The notes: generated from the sequence alone by a model not told the origin. 64,000 bases of DNA from Nitrospiraceae bacterium (GCA_020347665.1 CP070737.1:355515-419514), one strand, 5' to 3'; numbered from the stretch's first letter, positions 37,213 to 46,749 are shown. A program made the numbers and translations.

Positions 37213-37363
37213 CCGCATCTCCTCTCTGGTGCGCAATGGTAAACGATACGTTACCCTCATAAGAATAACAAGTCAGATTATTATATACAATAGGTATAAA
37301 TTCTTATAATCAGGGGAATAATTTCCTAGGCACTTTTCTCCCAAAGCATTATAACTCTCTGTT

Positions 37364-37903
37364 TTATAACATACTTTCAGCAATTTTCAGCAGCTCATTT
37401 GAATGTAAATGGGAGAGCAGTATAATGCTGAACTGTTCATTTCTCCAGGAAAGCTTATTACATATTTCCCTCCTGCGGCACACCGCCGTCTCCAGAATGC
37501 CTTCCCGGTCTTTTATAAAAACAGAGCTCTGCTTCTTCTTATAGAGAATATCAGTATCAAACGGAGGCGTAAAATCCGCTCGCACATCGGTCTGATAAAT
37601 CGAGAGCACCGGATCTCTGGTACCAGTTTGCATAAAGTGCATAATAACTAAAACAAATGGCTTTTTCTGTCCAAATATTTGAGCAGGAGGCCATGAAATT
37701 TCTTCAGGGAAATAAGACGGTATAAATACTTCCCGTAATTGAAGACGGGACTGCACCTCTTCTATGGTTCTGTATTTTCTTAAGTCTTCTTTCTGGATTG
37801 CAAGAGGCACCCAGTTCAGCAGCTTCAGAACACCGAGAATGATAAGCACAGAAAATACAAATGAAAATACTCTATACCATGTTCTCTTTTTCATTTGAGC
37901 CAT
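37364..37903 (-). CDS. Membrane-anchored hypothetical protein
   Basis: A 179-aa protein not recognised. It has one N-terminal hydrophobic helix (about 11-31) after a basic start and an apparently extracytoplasmic remainder with a Pro/Phe-rich middle. Two Cys flank a basic patch (VCRRREICNK). It begins 3 bp after the stop of the membrane metalloprotease gene, so the two are coupled; an inhibitor, substrate or anti-sigma-like partner of the protease is possible but unproven. Confidence 0.6.
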   Translation of the reverse strand: MAQMKKRTWYRVFSFVFSVLIILGVLKLLNWVPLAIQKEDLRKYRTIEEVQSRLQLREVFIPSYFPEEISWPPAQIFGQKKPFVLVIMHFMQTGTRDPVLSIYQTDVRADFTPPFDTDILYKKKQSSVFIKDREGILETAVCRRREICNKLSWRNEQFSIILLSHLHSNELLKIAESML

Positions 37904-37906
37904 CGG

Positions 37907-38911
37907 TCAAACCACAAAATAATTTATTATTACTATTACACTGATCGTTACCAAAAAGGCACCCCATTTAAAAGAGCTGTTGTGAGCCGTATCACTGTTC
38001 TGCTCAAGACGTGTTATCCGTTCCATGAGCAGCAGGTTATGGCTGTGTTGCCATATCTCATCTTTTATGGCCCTGATTCTTCCACCGGGAGCCTGTTTGC
38101 TTTCACCGGGTGAAGCATAGAACACTTTTAATGTCGAGGCAAGCACCTGCGGTTTTTTCGTCAGTGATATCGTTATATCATCACAGATGTGTTCATCATC
38201 CTGCACTATTTTCCTGAAGACAATAAGCGCAATCGGATTGAAAAACATGAGAATCCGTACTATGAAAACGATCCAGGTTGTTGCGTTGCTCCTCCTGACT
38301 ATATGGGCAAGCTCATGCGCCAGCGCGCAGCGGCATTGTTCTGTATCCAGCTTATTTAGAAGGCCTGAAGAAATAATGATCGAATGGTTTCTTGACCCTG
38401 TGGTCACAATAACCGGTCCCTGATCTTTAATAATTGACACCGGTGGTTTTTCGATGCCAAGCGTTTCGCTCAGCTCAGTGACCATGGCATCTATCGCCGG
38501 ATCTGGCGGAAGCTGCTGTCCACCCGAAGCTATTGTATCCTTTCTGCCATAATCCCTTACTATCGGGATAATCTCCTGCATAAAAAAGACAGCCGCCGTG
38601 CTCCCCAGTATAAGCAGAAAAAGTAATCTGAGAGGAACCATATCCCACAGCTCCAGCCCGAGCCACCGATTCATACTAAAAAGGGCTGTCTGTTCGCGGA
38701 ACTGCAGAGACCCCCTGTGCTGGTTGACGAGACTATACAGCGGGAACATACTTATCGGAAGTATGAGTGTCATAAGCCGATATCTGAAGAGGGCAAGAGG
38801 ATTTCTAATATCCCATATCCGGATTGCACGCTCAATGATCAGAATAGTAATGAACGAATGAATAATATTCTGGACAAGATACGATCCTATTGGTGAGTTT
38901 AATAACCACAC
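37907..38911 (-). CDS. Membrane zinc metalloprotease, BlaR1/M56-like
   Basis: A 334-aa membrane protein with hydrophobic helices near 12-30, 45-62, 94-112, 210-232 and at the C-terminus. The catalytic zinc motif HELAH (199-203) lies in CALAHELAHIVRRSN, and a downstream DDEHICDD could supply the third ligand. The topology recalls the protease part of BlaR1/M56 sensors or HtpX-type M48 enzymes. No penicillin-binding sensor domain is attached. The start is a GTG. The coupled downstream gene may be functionally linked. Confidence 0.78.
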   Translation of the reverse strand: MWLLNSPIGSYLVQNIIHSFITILIIERAIRIWDIRNPLALFRYRLMTLILPISMFPLYSLVNQHRGSLQFREQTALFSMNRWLGLELWDMVPLRLLFLLILGSTAAVFFMQEIIPIVRDYGRKDTIASGGQQLPPDPAIDAMVTELSETLGIEKPPVSIIKDQGPVIVTTGSRNHSIIISSGLLNKLDTEQCRCALAHELAHIVRRSNATTWIVFIVRILMFFNPIALIVFRKIVQDDEHICDDITISLTKKPQVLASTLKVFYASPGESKQAPGGRIRAIKDEIWQHSHNLLLMERITRLEQNSDTAHNSSFKWGAFLVTISVIVIINYFVV

Positions 38912-38975
38912 GATTTTGCCTTACCTATTCTATACTGGAACAAATAATGAGATTCAAGGAATTTTTTTACAATGG

Positions 38976-40217
38976 CTATTCAACAAGATAGGAAAACCGC
39001 TTCTTGAATTCTTTGGTGCTCAATTTCGCGTGCTTTGCAAGTCTGGATACTGTTCCGCCTTTAAAATCCTTTTTTTCAAGACGGATCATATAATTTCTGC
39101 CAACCTCGTAATTTTCAGAATTGACATCAACAAGCCTCACTTTAATATTTCCTGTGACGCGTTCCGTCATTTCGACAAATGATACCGGTCTTAACTTGCC
39201 CTCGTCAAATACAATCATGGCTCCTGATCCTCCATTCAATAGGAACCTGACCGCTCCGTAGCCGAGATTTCTCGTATATTCTATGTCGTATGGGATCGGA
39301 TCTGCAGCTCTCAGTTCATACCCAACGGTCTTGTGCACAATAGTCATAGGGATCCCGCGCGACTCTAGACTCTCCCGCACTTCGTCTCTGAGTATCCCTC
39401 CGAACTGAAGCTCGGAAAATCTGATCCGGCCAAGCTCATCCCGCCTCATGTTTCCAAAGAGCGCACTATCGCTCACATTTAGTCTGCCCGAAATACCCTC
39501 GGCAAGGACAACCACACCATGATTCTTGCCCATTGAAAGCCTTTTTATGATCGCACCTTCGAGGATATCAGCGACTCTTTTCATGCCAAGCTTATTATGT
39601 TCGAATTCTTCGGGAATTAAGGTAACCGTAGCGCCGGCTGCCTTGCCAATGCCAAGTGCCAGGTGGCCGGAAGAACGCCCCATGGTCGTAATAAAGTACC
39701 ACCTGCCCGTTGTCTTTGCGTCTTCCATAATATTCTTTACAATTTCAACTCCCCAGTCGCGTGCTGTCTGATATCCGAAACAGGACTGCCCTGCCGGAAG
39801 ATAGAGATCATTATCAATAGTCTTGGGAACATGAACGACCGCTATTTTCCCCCGCGCTTCCTGTTCAATCCACCGTGCCATAAACGCAGTGCCATCACCG
39901 CCAATGGTTATGAGATGCCGTATGTTCAGAGAACGCATCGTTGCAAGGAGTGTTTTGAACTTTGTCTGGGCATCGTCAACAGAATCCCGAGACGTTCCCA
40001 GTATTGAACCGCCAGAGGTATGAATTCTCGAAACATCCTTAATGCGCAGCGGCAGAGCGCATCTAAGGTCACCGGAAAAGAGGCTCTTGAATCCTCCGCG
40101 GATCCCTATGACGTCCCGCCCCTCGGTAATTGCTTCGATTGTTGAAGAGCTTATGACACCATTAATTCCCGGAGCCGGTCCACCCCCAACAACAATGCCT
40201 ATGATCCCTTTTTTCAT
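38976..40217 (-). CDS. pfkA: 6-phosphofructokinase
   Basis: Glycolytic enzyme of 413 aa phosphorylating fructose 6-phosphate. It has GGGPAPGING at the start, GGDGT (106-110) and PKTIDND (131-137). Gly109 at the position that is Asp in pyrophosphate enzymes points to ATP, whereas Lys132 is shared with pyrophosphate-type and plant-type or group III enzymes. ATP dependence is therefore likely but not certain. It follows a class II aldolase gene by 43 bp on the same strand, so the two glycolytic steps are co-encoded. No strong ribosome site is seen. Confidence 0.9.
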   Translation of the reverse strand: MKKGIIGIVVGGGPAPGINGVISSSTIEAITEGRDVIGIRGGFKSLFSGDLRCALPLRIKDVSRIHTSGGSILGTSRDSVDDAQTKFKTLLATMRSLNIRHLITIGGDGTAFMARWIEQEARGKIAVVHVPKTIDNDLYLPAGQSCFGYQTARDWGVEIVKNIMEDAKTTGRWYFITTMGRSSGHLALGIGKAAGATVTLIPEEFEHNKLGMKRVADILEGAIIKRLSMGKNHGVVVLAEGISGRLNVSDSALFGNMRRDELGRIRFSELQFGGILRDEVRESLESRGIPMTIVHKTVGYELRAADPIPYDIEYTRNLGYGAVRFLLNGGSGAMIVFDEGKLRPVSFVEMTERVTGNIKVRLVDVNSENYEVGRNYMIRLEKKDFKGGTVSRLAKHAKLSTKEFKKRFSYLVE

Positions 40218-40235
40218 ATGCTTTTGATCCGTTCT

Positions 40236-40255
40236 TTCTGAACAGCCGTTCAGAA
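40236..40255 (-). terminator. Short hairpin between aldolase and pfk genes
   Basis: TTCTGAAC (40236-40243) and GTTCAGAA (40248-40255) form a perfect 8-bp stem with an AGCC loop, placed in the 43-bp gap upstream of pfk on the minus strand. It lacks a T-run, so an mRNA-processing or expression-tuning role is as likely as termination. Confidence 0.35.
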
Positions 40256-40260
40256 CAGGT

Positions 40261-41619
40261 TTATCGTGTCCCGAGTATCTCTCCGGGTACAGCCTTTCGC
40301 ACGGGAACAGGGTGTATCGTCTTCTGCACGATTTCTGTCGTATTGACTACCCGCAACTTCTCAAATAAGAGAGCAAATTTCTCCTCAAGTTCAGTCATAA
40401 TAGACTCTCGTATCGTCTTGTCAAGATCCCACCATGATTTCTTCAGCGGGCCAAAGCCTTTTTTTCTTGTTTTATACATAAACTGCTCCTCTGTCTGGCC
40501 CTCTTTCTGCTCTCCGGAAAATTCCTGTTTTATAAAATCGTATATCTCGTTTCTGAAGCTCTCCGGCAAGTGGGTACTGTCATAAATAATGTTCTGGAAT
40601 CCCGTGGCAAGGTGAACCTCTGACGTGCCGGTCTCGGGAAACATATTGAACGCGTCATCAGGCAGTGTTGATGCTCCGTGTTGTACTGCACCTGAAAGGC
40701 CAAACTCTCTGCGTGCAATATCCGATAACTGCCGCAATGTCTCAAAGTCTATACTCACCTGGGCCAGTGTCCCGTCAGGCAGGACAACGCCACCGTGAGA
40801 TGTTCCGGACTGAACACTCAGCTTGCTCAGTCCTTTTCCTGACGTAAAGGTGCTGTTGAAGCCCGCAAGGTAGGCCTTGAGTTCTTCCGGAGTGCTGTTC
40901 TTTTTGCCGATTTCGCCAATTTCGCCACCGACCGATATGTCGACGCCCTGAGGCTGTATGGATCTGATAAGGGCTGCCAGTTCCGCAGTTTTTTCAAAGT
41001 TCGGTCTCTGCTGCTCGGTCAGATCAGGCTTATCAAGATCAACCAGTGTTGAAGCATCAATATCAATATTGTAAAACTCCGCTTCAATTGCCTCAGTAAT
41101 CAGGCCTTTTATGTATCCGGTTTCTGCCGCCGGGTCGCTCAGAAAATGCTTCCGGACCAGCTGGAAATGATCACCCTGAATAAATACCGGCCCGGTGAAT
41201 CCTTCCCGAACAGCGGCTGCCAGCACAACCGCGGCATATTCAAGCGGTCTCTGCTGCGTATATCCAATTTCAGAACGGGCAATCTCAAAAATAAACGCAC
41301 CCACACTGAGTTTCTTTGCTTTTCTAAAGACCGTTCGCGCGGAATCATAGGTAAGACCCCTGATATTGATAGCTGGGACCGTAAAGCCCGGATAGTTCCT
41401 TCCCATTTCCTCGTACAATCCCTGTATTGAAGCAGGTACGGCTCCGTAGGCCTTTGCTATCTCCTTGATCAGCAGGAACAGGTCCTTCTTTCTCTTGCCC
41501 TCTGAAAAGACAGCTTCATATATGGTTTCGTCCATGAGCTGAGAAAGTCTGCCGCGATCCTTGATCTCAATGGTCTCTTTCTCTAATGTTACCGCACTGC
41601 TGAGTTCCCTGATGCTCAT
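40261..41619 (-). CDS. Class II fructose-bisphosphate aldolase-like enzyme
   Basis: A 452-aa protein of the class II (zinc) aldolase family. Support comes from FIQGDHFQL (the catalytic Asp/His pair), VQSGTSHGGVV, QHGASTLPDD and GTSEVHLATGFQN. It is longer than usual FbaA (about 350) with an N-terminal extension of about 80 residues and a charged C-terminal extension. Tagatose-bisphosphate aldolase is the alternative. AGGAGG lies 5 nt before the ATG. Adjacency to phosphofructokinase supports a fructose-bisphosphate role. Confidence 0.82.
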   Translation of the reverse strand: MSIRELSSAVTLEKETIEIKDRGRLSQLMDETIYEAVFSEGKRKKDLFLLIKEIAKAYGAVPASIQGLYEEMGRNYPGFTVPAINIRGLTYDSARTVFRKAKKLSVGAFIFEIARSEIGYTQQRPLEYAAVVLAAAVREGFTGPVFIQGDHFQLVRKHFLSDPAAETGYIKGLITEAIEAEFYNIDIDASTLVDLDKPDLTEQQRPNFEKTAELAALIRSIQPQGVDISVGGEIGEIGKKNSTPEELKAYLAGFNSTFTSGKGLSKLSVQSGTSHGGVVLPDGTLAQVSIDFETLRQLSDIARREFGLSGAVQHGASTLPDDAFNMFPETGTSEVHLATGFQNIIYDSTHLPESFRNEIYDFIKQEFSGEQKEGQTEEQFMYKTRKKGFGPLKKSWWDLDKTIRESIMTELEEKFALLFEKLRVVNTTEIVQKTIHPVPVRKAVPGEILGTR

Positions 41620-41823
41620 TTCATCCTCCTTTGGTTAAATCACGTATTTTTTTCCATAACAATCTGTAGACGTATATTTTTCCAGGGCGTATCTACACAA
41701 TAGCAACAGGAAAAACAATGAAGCTTCAAACCCTGAATCAAGAATATTATACGCCTTTTCTCCGGCCATTACGAACAGTATCACAATAAGAAATACCCAC
41801 CGATCGGCACGATATGAACGGAA

Positions 41824-41994
41824 TTATTTCTTTTTTTCCTCCTCATTATCCTGCTTGCCGGGAGGGATGCCCTTCGTTACGGTAATATCCTCTGCAAAAT
41901 CAGGGCAGCGCATATCCTTGCCGGACACTGAGAATTTCTTCTGGCAGTTTTCTCTCCAGGCGCACAGAATGCAGATTTCCCGTTTGGAACTCAT
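41824..41994 (-). CDS. Cys4 mini-protein, unknown function
   Basis: A 56-aa protein not recognised. Four cysteines (C8, C11, C17, C30) are spaced CILC, then RENC, then RCPDF, suggesting a metal site. The tail is highly charged and ends in a Lys run. It has an excellent ribosome site (GGAGGTGAG directly before the ATG) and starts 1 bp after the stop of the nuclease-fold gene, so it is the last member of the lipid A operon transcript. Codon usage looks like its neighbours. Confidence 0.7.
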   Translation of the reverse strand: MSSKREICILCAWRENCQKKFSVSGKDMRCPDFAEDITVTKGIPPGKQDNEEEKKK

Positions 41995-41995
41995 C

Positions 41996-42826
41996 TCACC
42001 TCCTGAAATACCACTGTAAGACCTTTTGTATATTCCCGATAATACCGCCTTTCGCGTTTATTATAAATATTCTGTCCTGCATCTGGAAGAGTTCTTTTTC
42101 CATTCGCACAATATCTGGCGGTTCAGGAAACCTGTTTTTGAGTTCCTGATCAAACATCGGAACAATCTTGTCTTTCATCCTGAGTTCGGTATCCATAAAA
42201 AAGATCGCCAGCTCAGGAGACAAATCAGTAATCCGCTGAAAAAACGCAGTTATCTCTCTGTCATACACCTGCTTCGGCGGTGATGATTTCACCTCCATAT
42301 AGAGAATGGATCCGTTATACTTTGCAAGCACATCATAGTCGCCGCCCACTGCAGGCCTTTTGAACTTTACTCCCCAAAGCGTGTCAAAGCCAAATTCCCT
42401 CTTCAAGATCTCTGAAACATACCATTCAAGTGTTTCTCCAAAACTTTTCACCGGTTTATGCAGGAGCAAAAAACCATGATCTTTTTTTCCTATGAGGCCA
42501 GTCCTGAACAGGTAGGCAATGTATTCTTCTGTCACTGTTGCAGTCGAATATCTCGTGACCGCTTCAGGCATAAAAAAATCCTGATGTTTTATGACGTCTC
42601 TGAGAAAAAGTCTGAATGAATATTTATGAAGCATACGGTAGTAATCATCAATAAGTTCCCCCCGGGGAAGAAGGAGATCTTCAGCCGGTTTTTTCCGGTA
42701 AATCTGAAACCCCCGCCTCCTGAGGATAATGTCAATACGCGGCGTCAGCTCATTCAGGGTTTCTCTGAGACGTGTGACCTCTTTTCTCAGATATGCGAGT
42801 TCATCAAATTCAGTACTATCTGCCAT
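41996..42826 (-). CDS. PD-(D/E)XK nuclease-fold protein, unknown function
   Basis: A 276-aa protein with an N-terminal coiled coil (about 8-30) and a C-terminal domain containing GGDYDVLAKYNG followed by ILYMEVKSSPPKQV. The spacing of D165, E178 and K180 is the PD-(D/E)XK nuclease signature. Restriction-like, repair or decayed nuclease roles are all possible. It follows yjbQ by 56 bp and is coupled to the Cys4 mini-protein. No methyltransferase or toxin-antitoxin partner is nearby. Confidence 0.7.
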   Translation of the reverse strand: MADSTEFDELAYLRKEVTRLRETLNELTPRIDIILRRRGFQIYRKKPAEDLLLPRGELIDDYYRMLHKYSFRLFLRDVIKHQDFFMPEAVTRYSTATVTEEYIAYLFRTGLIGKKDHGFLLLHKPVKSFGETLEWYVSEILKREFGFDTLWGVKFKRPAVGGDYDVLAKYNGSILYMEVKSSPPKQVYDREITAFFQRITDLSPELAIFFMDTELRMKDKIVPMFDQELKNRFPEPPDIVRMEKELFQMQDRIFIINAKGGIIGNIQKVLQWYFRR

Positions 42827-42882
42827 TTTCCTGCCGGTTCAGGGCACTGCAAATCTTTTCCGTGATAGCGGTCGTCAGGGAA

Positions 42883-43281
42883 TTACGTGCCGGAAATGGT
42901 AACAGTGACTTTTCTGGTCCGGGGTCCGTCAAACTCACAGAAAAAGACAGCCTGCCAGGTTCCAAGCAAAAGTTTTCCCTGTTCAATAAAAATATTTTCA
43001 GAAACACCAACCAGGGTCGATTTAATATGAGCTGCGGAATTACCCTCAGAGTGATGATAATCGCCATCAAACGGAACGAGTTTATTAAGATAGACCAGCA
43101 TATCACGCATTACGCTCGGATCAGCACCTTCATTGATCGTAAGAGCGGCTGTTGTATGAGCAACAAAGAGATGGCATACCCCGTTTGTAATACCTGAATC
43201 TCTCACGACATCCTGTACTGTTTCCGTAATATCAATGCATGCTGTTCTTTCTTTGCTTTTGACCGTAATATAGGTACGCAT
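42883..43281 (-). CDS. yjbQ: YjbQ family protein (UPF0047)
   Basis: A 132-aa protein of the YjbQ/UPF0047 family. It shows HTTAALTINEGADP, the YHHSEGNSAAHIKSTLVG block and LGTWQAVFFCEFDGPRTRKV, all highly conserved. Some members have weak thiamine-phosphate synthase activity; the physiological role is unclear. It lies 17 bp after lpxK in the same operon. Confidence 0.93.
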   Translation of the reverse strand: MRTYITVKSKERTACIDITETVQDVVRDSGITNGVCHLFVAHTTAALTINEGADPSVMRDMLVYLNKLVPFDGDYHHSEGNSAAHIKSTLVGVSENIFIEQGKLLLGTWQAVFFCEFDGPRTRKVTVTISGT

Positions 43282-43298
43282 GGCTCCTCCTGTAGGTG

Positions 43299-44348
43299 TT
43301 AAAAACCGAATATATGGGTATAAAAATCCGCTTTGACTGAGAACGCTATTTCCAGTATCACCATATTTATCGGGAGATCAAAGGTCTTCATTTTTATTAT
43401 ATCTTTTTCTGTTGTAACAATTGTATCAGCCCCTGTCCTCCCTGCTTCATCCGCGATCTCCCTGACGTCCTCTGAACGATATCTGAAATGGTCCCGGTAG
43501 TGCCTGAGCCCGGTCAGTACAGCACCTGTTGACTCAATGGTCTTCCTGAATGACACCGGGTTTGCAAGCCCGCAGAATCCAAATACCTTTGTGCCGCTGA
43601 GCACAGCAGCAGGCATTCTTTCTCCTGCCACGGTAGTACACCCGACCAGTGTGTGGCAGGCAGAATAGATCTGTGCCTGATTATTATGGAGCTTTATTTC
43701 GTCTATCAGATCACGATGCAGATCATCATCGTTTCGGCCTGATTCCGCAGTTCCTGTTATCACAATAACATCAGCGCGGGAAAGGGCATCGATCGGCTCC
43801 CTGAGTCTGCCGAAAGGAATCAGTTTTCTGTTGCTGAAAGGATTCTCCGAATCGATGAGGACAATATCTTTGTCCCGATAGAGTGTCCAATGCTGGAACC
43901 CGTCGTCAAGGATAAAGACAATCTCGGAATTCGTAATGGATGATGCAGCATGCTCTTCCTGCTGATGTTTGATTGCTTTTATGGCAAACATTCCCGCATT
44001 GTATCTGTTTTTACCTTTTACGACTGGAATACCACGTAATTTTTCTCCCATTAATGCCGGCTCATCACCGGCTCTCGTAACGTCAAGAAGGAGCCCTTCT
44101 CCCTTTGTGACAAAACAGGGGCCTTGTTCACTTCCTTTGTATCCCCTGGTAAGGATTACGGGCAAAAATCCTCTGCTCTGAGCCTCTTCTGCCATGGCAA
44201 TGGTTGCTGGTGTCTTGCCAGTTCCCCCCAGGGTCAGATTGCCTACGCTCACCACCCGATACGGCAGCCTTTTCTGGTGCTTGATGCCAAAATATCTTTT
44301 GATAGACAATCCGAGATAATACAAGCGTTCAGCGATGCCCATGTTCAC
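43299..44348 (-). CDS. lpxK: Tetraacyldisaccharide 4'-kinase
   Basis: Phosphorylates the 4' position of the lipid A disaccharide at the inner membrane. The 349-aa product has the P-loop VGNLTLGGTGKTPATIAMA, the LTRGYKG motif, FILDDGFQHW and VLIDSENPFSNRKLIPFGRLREP, all LpxK hallmarks. It overlaps waaA by 4 bp. Confidence 0.95.
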   Translation of the reverse strand: MNMGIAERLYYLGLSIKRYFGIKHQKRLPYRVVSVGNLTLGGTGKTPATIAMAEEAQSRGFLPVILTRGYKGSEQGPCFVTKGEGLLLDVTRAGDEPALMGEKLRGIPVVKGKNRYNAGMFAIKAIKHQQEEHAASSITNSEIVFILDDGFQHWTLYRDKDIVLIDSENPFSNRKLIPFGRLREPIDALSRADVIVITGTAESGRNDDDLHRDLIDEIKLHNNQAQIYSACHTLVGCTTVAGERMPAAVLSGTKVFGFCGLANPVSFRKTIESTGAVLTGLRHYRDHFRYRSEDVREIADEAGRTGADTIVTTEKDIIKMKTFDLPINMVILEIAFSVKADFYTHIFGF

Positions 44349-45592
44349 GTCCGGAGATGTGCTTCGATTATTTTCATTGCCCTGTCCACGGCACCGGAAT
44401 GCTTCAGGTAAACGTCCCGCGCTATCTTTCCAGCTGTTGCAGCCTTCTCAGGGAACGCGAGGAGTTCATGCACCATGCGGGAAAGGGTGTGAGCCTCAAC
44501 CTTGAATGCCGCTCCGGTTTGGTAGAATTCTTCGATAAACGGAAAATTTTCCATATGTGGGCCACAGATTATCGGCTTTCCCCAGTATGCAGGCTCCAAA
44601 GGATTCTGGCCACCAAAACCATTGAAACTCTTTCCAATAATTGCTACATCGGCAGCACCATAAACCCCGGCGAGTTCACCAACCGTATCAAGGAGTATGA
44701 TTCCGGAAGCAACCAGCTCCGGTGCCAGATGCCGTATGTCCAAATCGGATCTTTTTACAAAGGGAATCTGGTTATTCGCGAGCAATGCTGCGACTTCTTT
44801 GAACCGGTCGGGGTGCCTCGGTGCCATGATAATTTTGAGGTCAGGAAATCTTTCAATCGTGTCCCGGTAAACAGAGAGAACCAGTTCTTCTTCACCGCGG
44901 TGCGTGCTGCCTGCTACAACCAGCGGTCCACTCAGCTTTTTTGCCCACAAGGGGATCGTGCCAGCGATGTCCACATCAAATTTGAAATTGCCATTAACTA
45001 ATATGGTATCGTTATCCGCACCAATCAGCACCAGCCGTTCGGCGTCAATACCCGCCTGCATGGCAAAGCTGGTCACGTAGGAAAAAACTTTTTTCATAAA
45101 AAACGATATCAGCCGATACCCCTTTGCCGAGCTCTCGGAAATTCTGCCGTTCAGGAGCAGAACAGGAATCTCTCTCTCCCCCATTGCCTTGAAGATATTC
45201 GGCCAGAGTTCAGTCTCGATTACAATGAATATTCGCGGGCTTACCCTCTTTAAACACCTGTTCAAAATGAATGGCATATCAAAAGGCAGGTATACGACCT
45301 CTGTTCCTTCAGGTGCTTTTTCTTCTGCAACGTTTTGACCTGTATCGGTGATGGTCGAGAGTAGTATGGGGATGTCCCCGTATACATTACGCAATTTTTT
45401 GAGAAGGGGAATCGATGCATTCACTTCCCCGACTGAGACCGCATGTACCCATATGGAAGATCCGACAGACGGAAGATATCCCAGCTTTTCATACAGCCAT
45501 TTCTTCCTCAGCGCCTGTGGCCTCCTTACATACTGCGGTATGAAAAGAACACAGATCGCGATGGTATAAAGGATACTGTAAATAAGAAACAT
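44345..45592 (-). CDS. waaA: 3-deoxy-D-manno-octulosonic acid (Kdo) transferase
   Basis: Adds Kdo to lipid IVA. The 415-aa GT30 protein has a membrane helix at the N-terminus, then SIWVHAVSVGEVNAS with the family base Glu, VIETELWPN, and VVAGSTHRGEEELV. FGGQNPLEPAYWGKPIICGPHM is the C-terminal nucleotide-sugar site (given as a span about 350-371). It starts 8 bp after lpxB and overlaps lpxK by 4 bp. Confidence 0.95.
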   Translation of the reverse strand: MFLIYSILYTIAICVLFIPQYVRRPQALRKKWLYEKLGYLPSVGSSIWVHAVSVGEVNASIPLLKKLRNVYGDIPILLSTITDTGQNVAEEKAPEGTEVVYLPFDMPFILNRCLKRVSPRIFIVIETELWPNIFKAMGEREIPVLLLNGRISESSAKGYRLISFFMKKVFSYVTSFAMQAGIDAERLVLIGADNDTILVNGNFKFDVDIAGTIPLWAKKLSGPLVVAGSTHRGEEELVLSVYRDTIERFPDLKIIMAPRHPDRFKEVAALLANNQIPFVKRSDLDIRHLAPELVASGIILLDTVGELAGVYGAADVAIIGKSFNGFGGQNPLEPAYWGKPIICGPHMENFPFIEEFYQTGAAFKVEAHTLSRMVHELLAFPEKAATAGKIARDVYLKHSGAVDRAMKIIEAHLRT

Positions 45593-45600
45593 ATCCGAAT

Positions 45601-46749
45601 CTACCGGTTCATTGACCAGCCGGCCATTTCAGCCACTATTTGAGCAGTCCTTCTGGATGCATGCTTTCCGGAAAACTGATTCTGCAGTGCATCATACGCC
45701 TGCAGGATACTTTCCCTGTAGTGCTTCTGTTCAATTATCTTTCTGAGTTCGTTCATAATATGATCCGTGGTGACATTGTTCTGTATGAGCTCTCTGATGA
45801 CCGTCCTGCCGGATAAAATGTTTACCAGGGAAATATAGTGCACTTTAACCATCAGCTTTCCGATCCAGAACGTAAGAGGAGACAGCTTGTAAATTACCAC
45901 GATCGGCACCCCCAGAAAGGCAGCCTGAAGAGCAGCAGTCCCTGAGGCAATCACTGCCGCATCTGAAACAGAGAGCACTCCAAGAGCCTTTCCCTTATTT
46001 ATGATAACCCCTTCCTGCTCGAGATCGGCAATGAAGGCGGCATATGCTTCCAGATTCGTATTGTGCGCAAACGGAACGCAGAACCGGAAGTCCTTATAGG
46101 TCTTTCTGAACTCACGAATGACCTCGACAATCACTGGCAACAGTTTCTTAATTTCATTCGGCCGACTGCCCGGCAACAGCGAAAGGAGCGGTTCATCTTC
46201 ATTGATTTCCAAATCCTTCTTGCACATCCCTTTGTCTTTCCGCATTTTCTGGATTTCGTCAAATACCGGATGGCCGACAAATTCAGCATTGAGGTGCACA
46301 TTCTTGTACAGATCTTCTTCAAAGGGAAGTATGACCGCCATTCTGTCAACTCTTTGGGCTATGGTACGGATCCTCTTCCTCCGCCATGCCCACACCTGGG
46401 GGCTGACATAATAGAGAATCTGTATTCCCTGTTTTTTTGCTTCCTGGGCCAGCCTGAGATTAAATTCCGGATAATCAATCAGCACAAGCACATTCGGCCT
46501 GAAGTGTCTGAGCGCATCACTGGCACGCTTATACGATTTTCGTATTTCCCATAGCGATGAAAATACCTCGGTAAGTCCAAAGGAACTCGTTATGCCTGAT
46601 ATCAGTTCAACCCCGGCCTCTTTCATCCGTATACCTCCGATGCCGATAATATCTACGGTGGACCGGATTTTTTTGAGTTCATGAGCGAGAAGTGCGCCAT
46701 AGAGTTCTCCTGAGGCCTCCCCTGCGATGATCATGACGGTGTCAGACAT
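45601..46749 (-). CDS. lpxB: Lipid-A-disaccharide synthase
   Basis: Joins UDP-diacylglucosamine-type donor and lipid X to the lipid A disaccharide. The 382-aa GT19 protein has IIAGEASGELYGALL at the start, the YYVSPQVWAWRRKR motif, LLSLLPGSRPNEI and ASGTAALQAAFLGVP. It overlaps the upstream aminotransferase gene by 8 bp, tying the two together. Confidence 0.96.
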   Translation of the reverse strand: MSDTVMIIAGEASGELYGALLAHELKKIRSTVDIIGIGGIRMKEAGVELISGITSSFGLTEVFSSLWEIRKSYKRASDALRHFRPNVLVLIDYPEFNLRLAQEAKKQGIQILYYVSPQVWAWRRKRIRTIAQRVDRMAVILPFEEDLYKNVHLNAEFVGHPVFDEIQKMRKDKGMCKKDLEINEDEPLLSLLPGSRPNEIKKLLPVIVEVIREFRKTYKDFRFCVPFAHNTNLEAYAAFIADLEQEGVIINKGKALGVLSVSDAAVIASGTAALQAAFLGVPIVVIYKLSPLTFWIGKLMVKVHYISLVNILSGRTVIRELIQNNVTTDHIMNELRKIIEQKHYRESILQAYDALQNQFSGKHASRRTAQIVAEMAGWSMNR

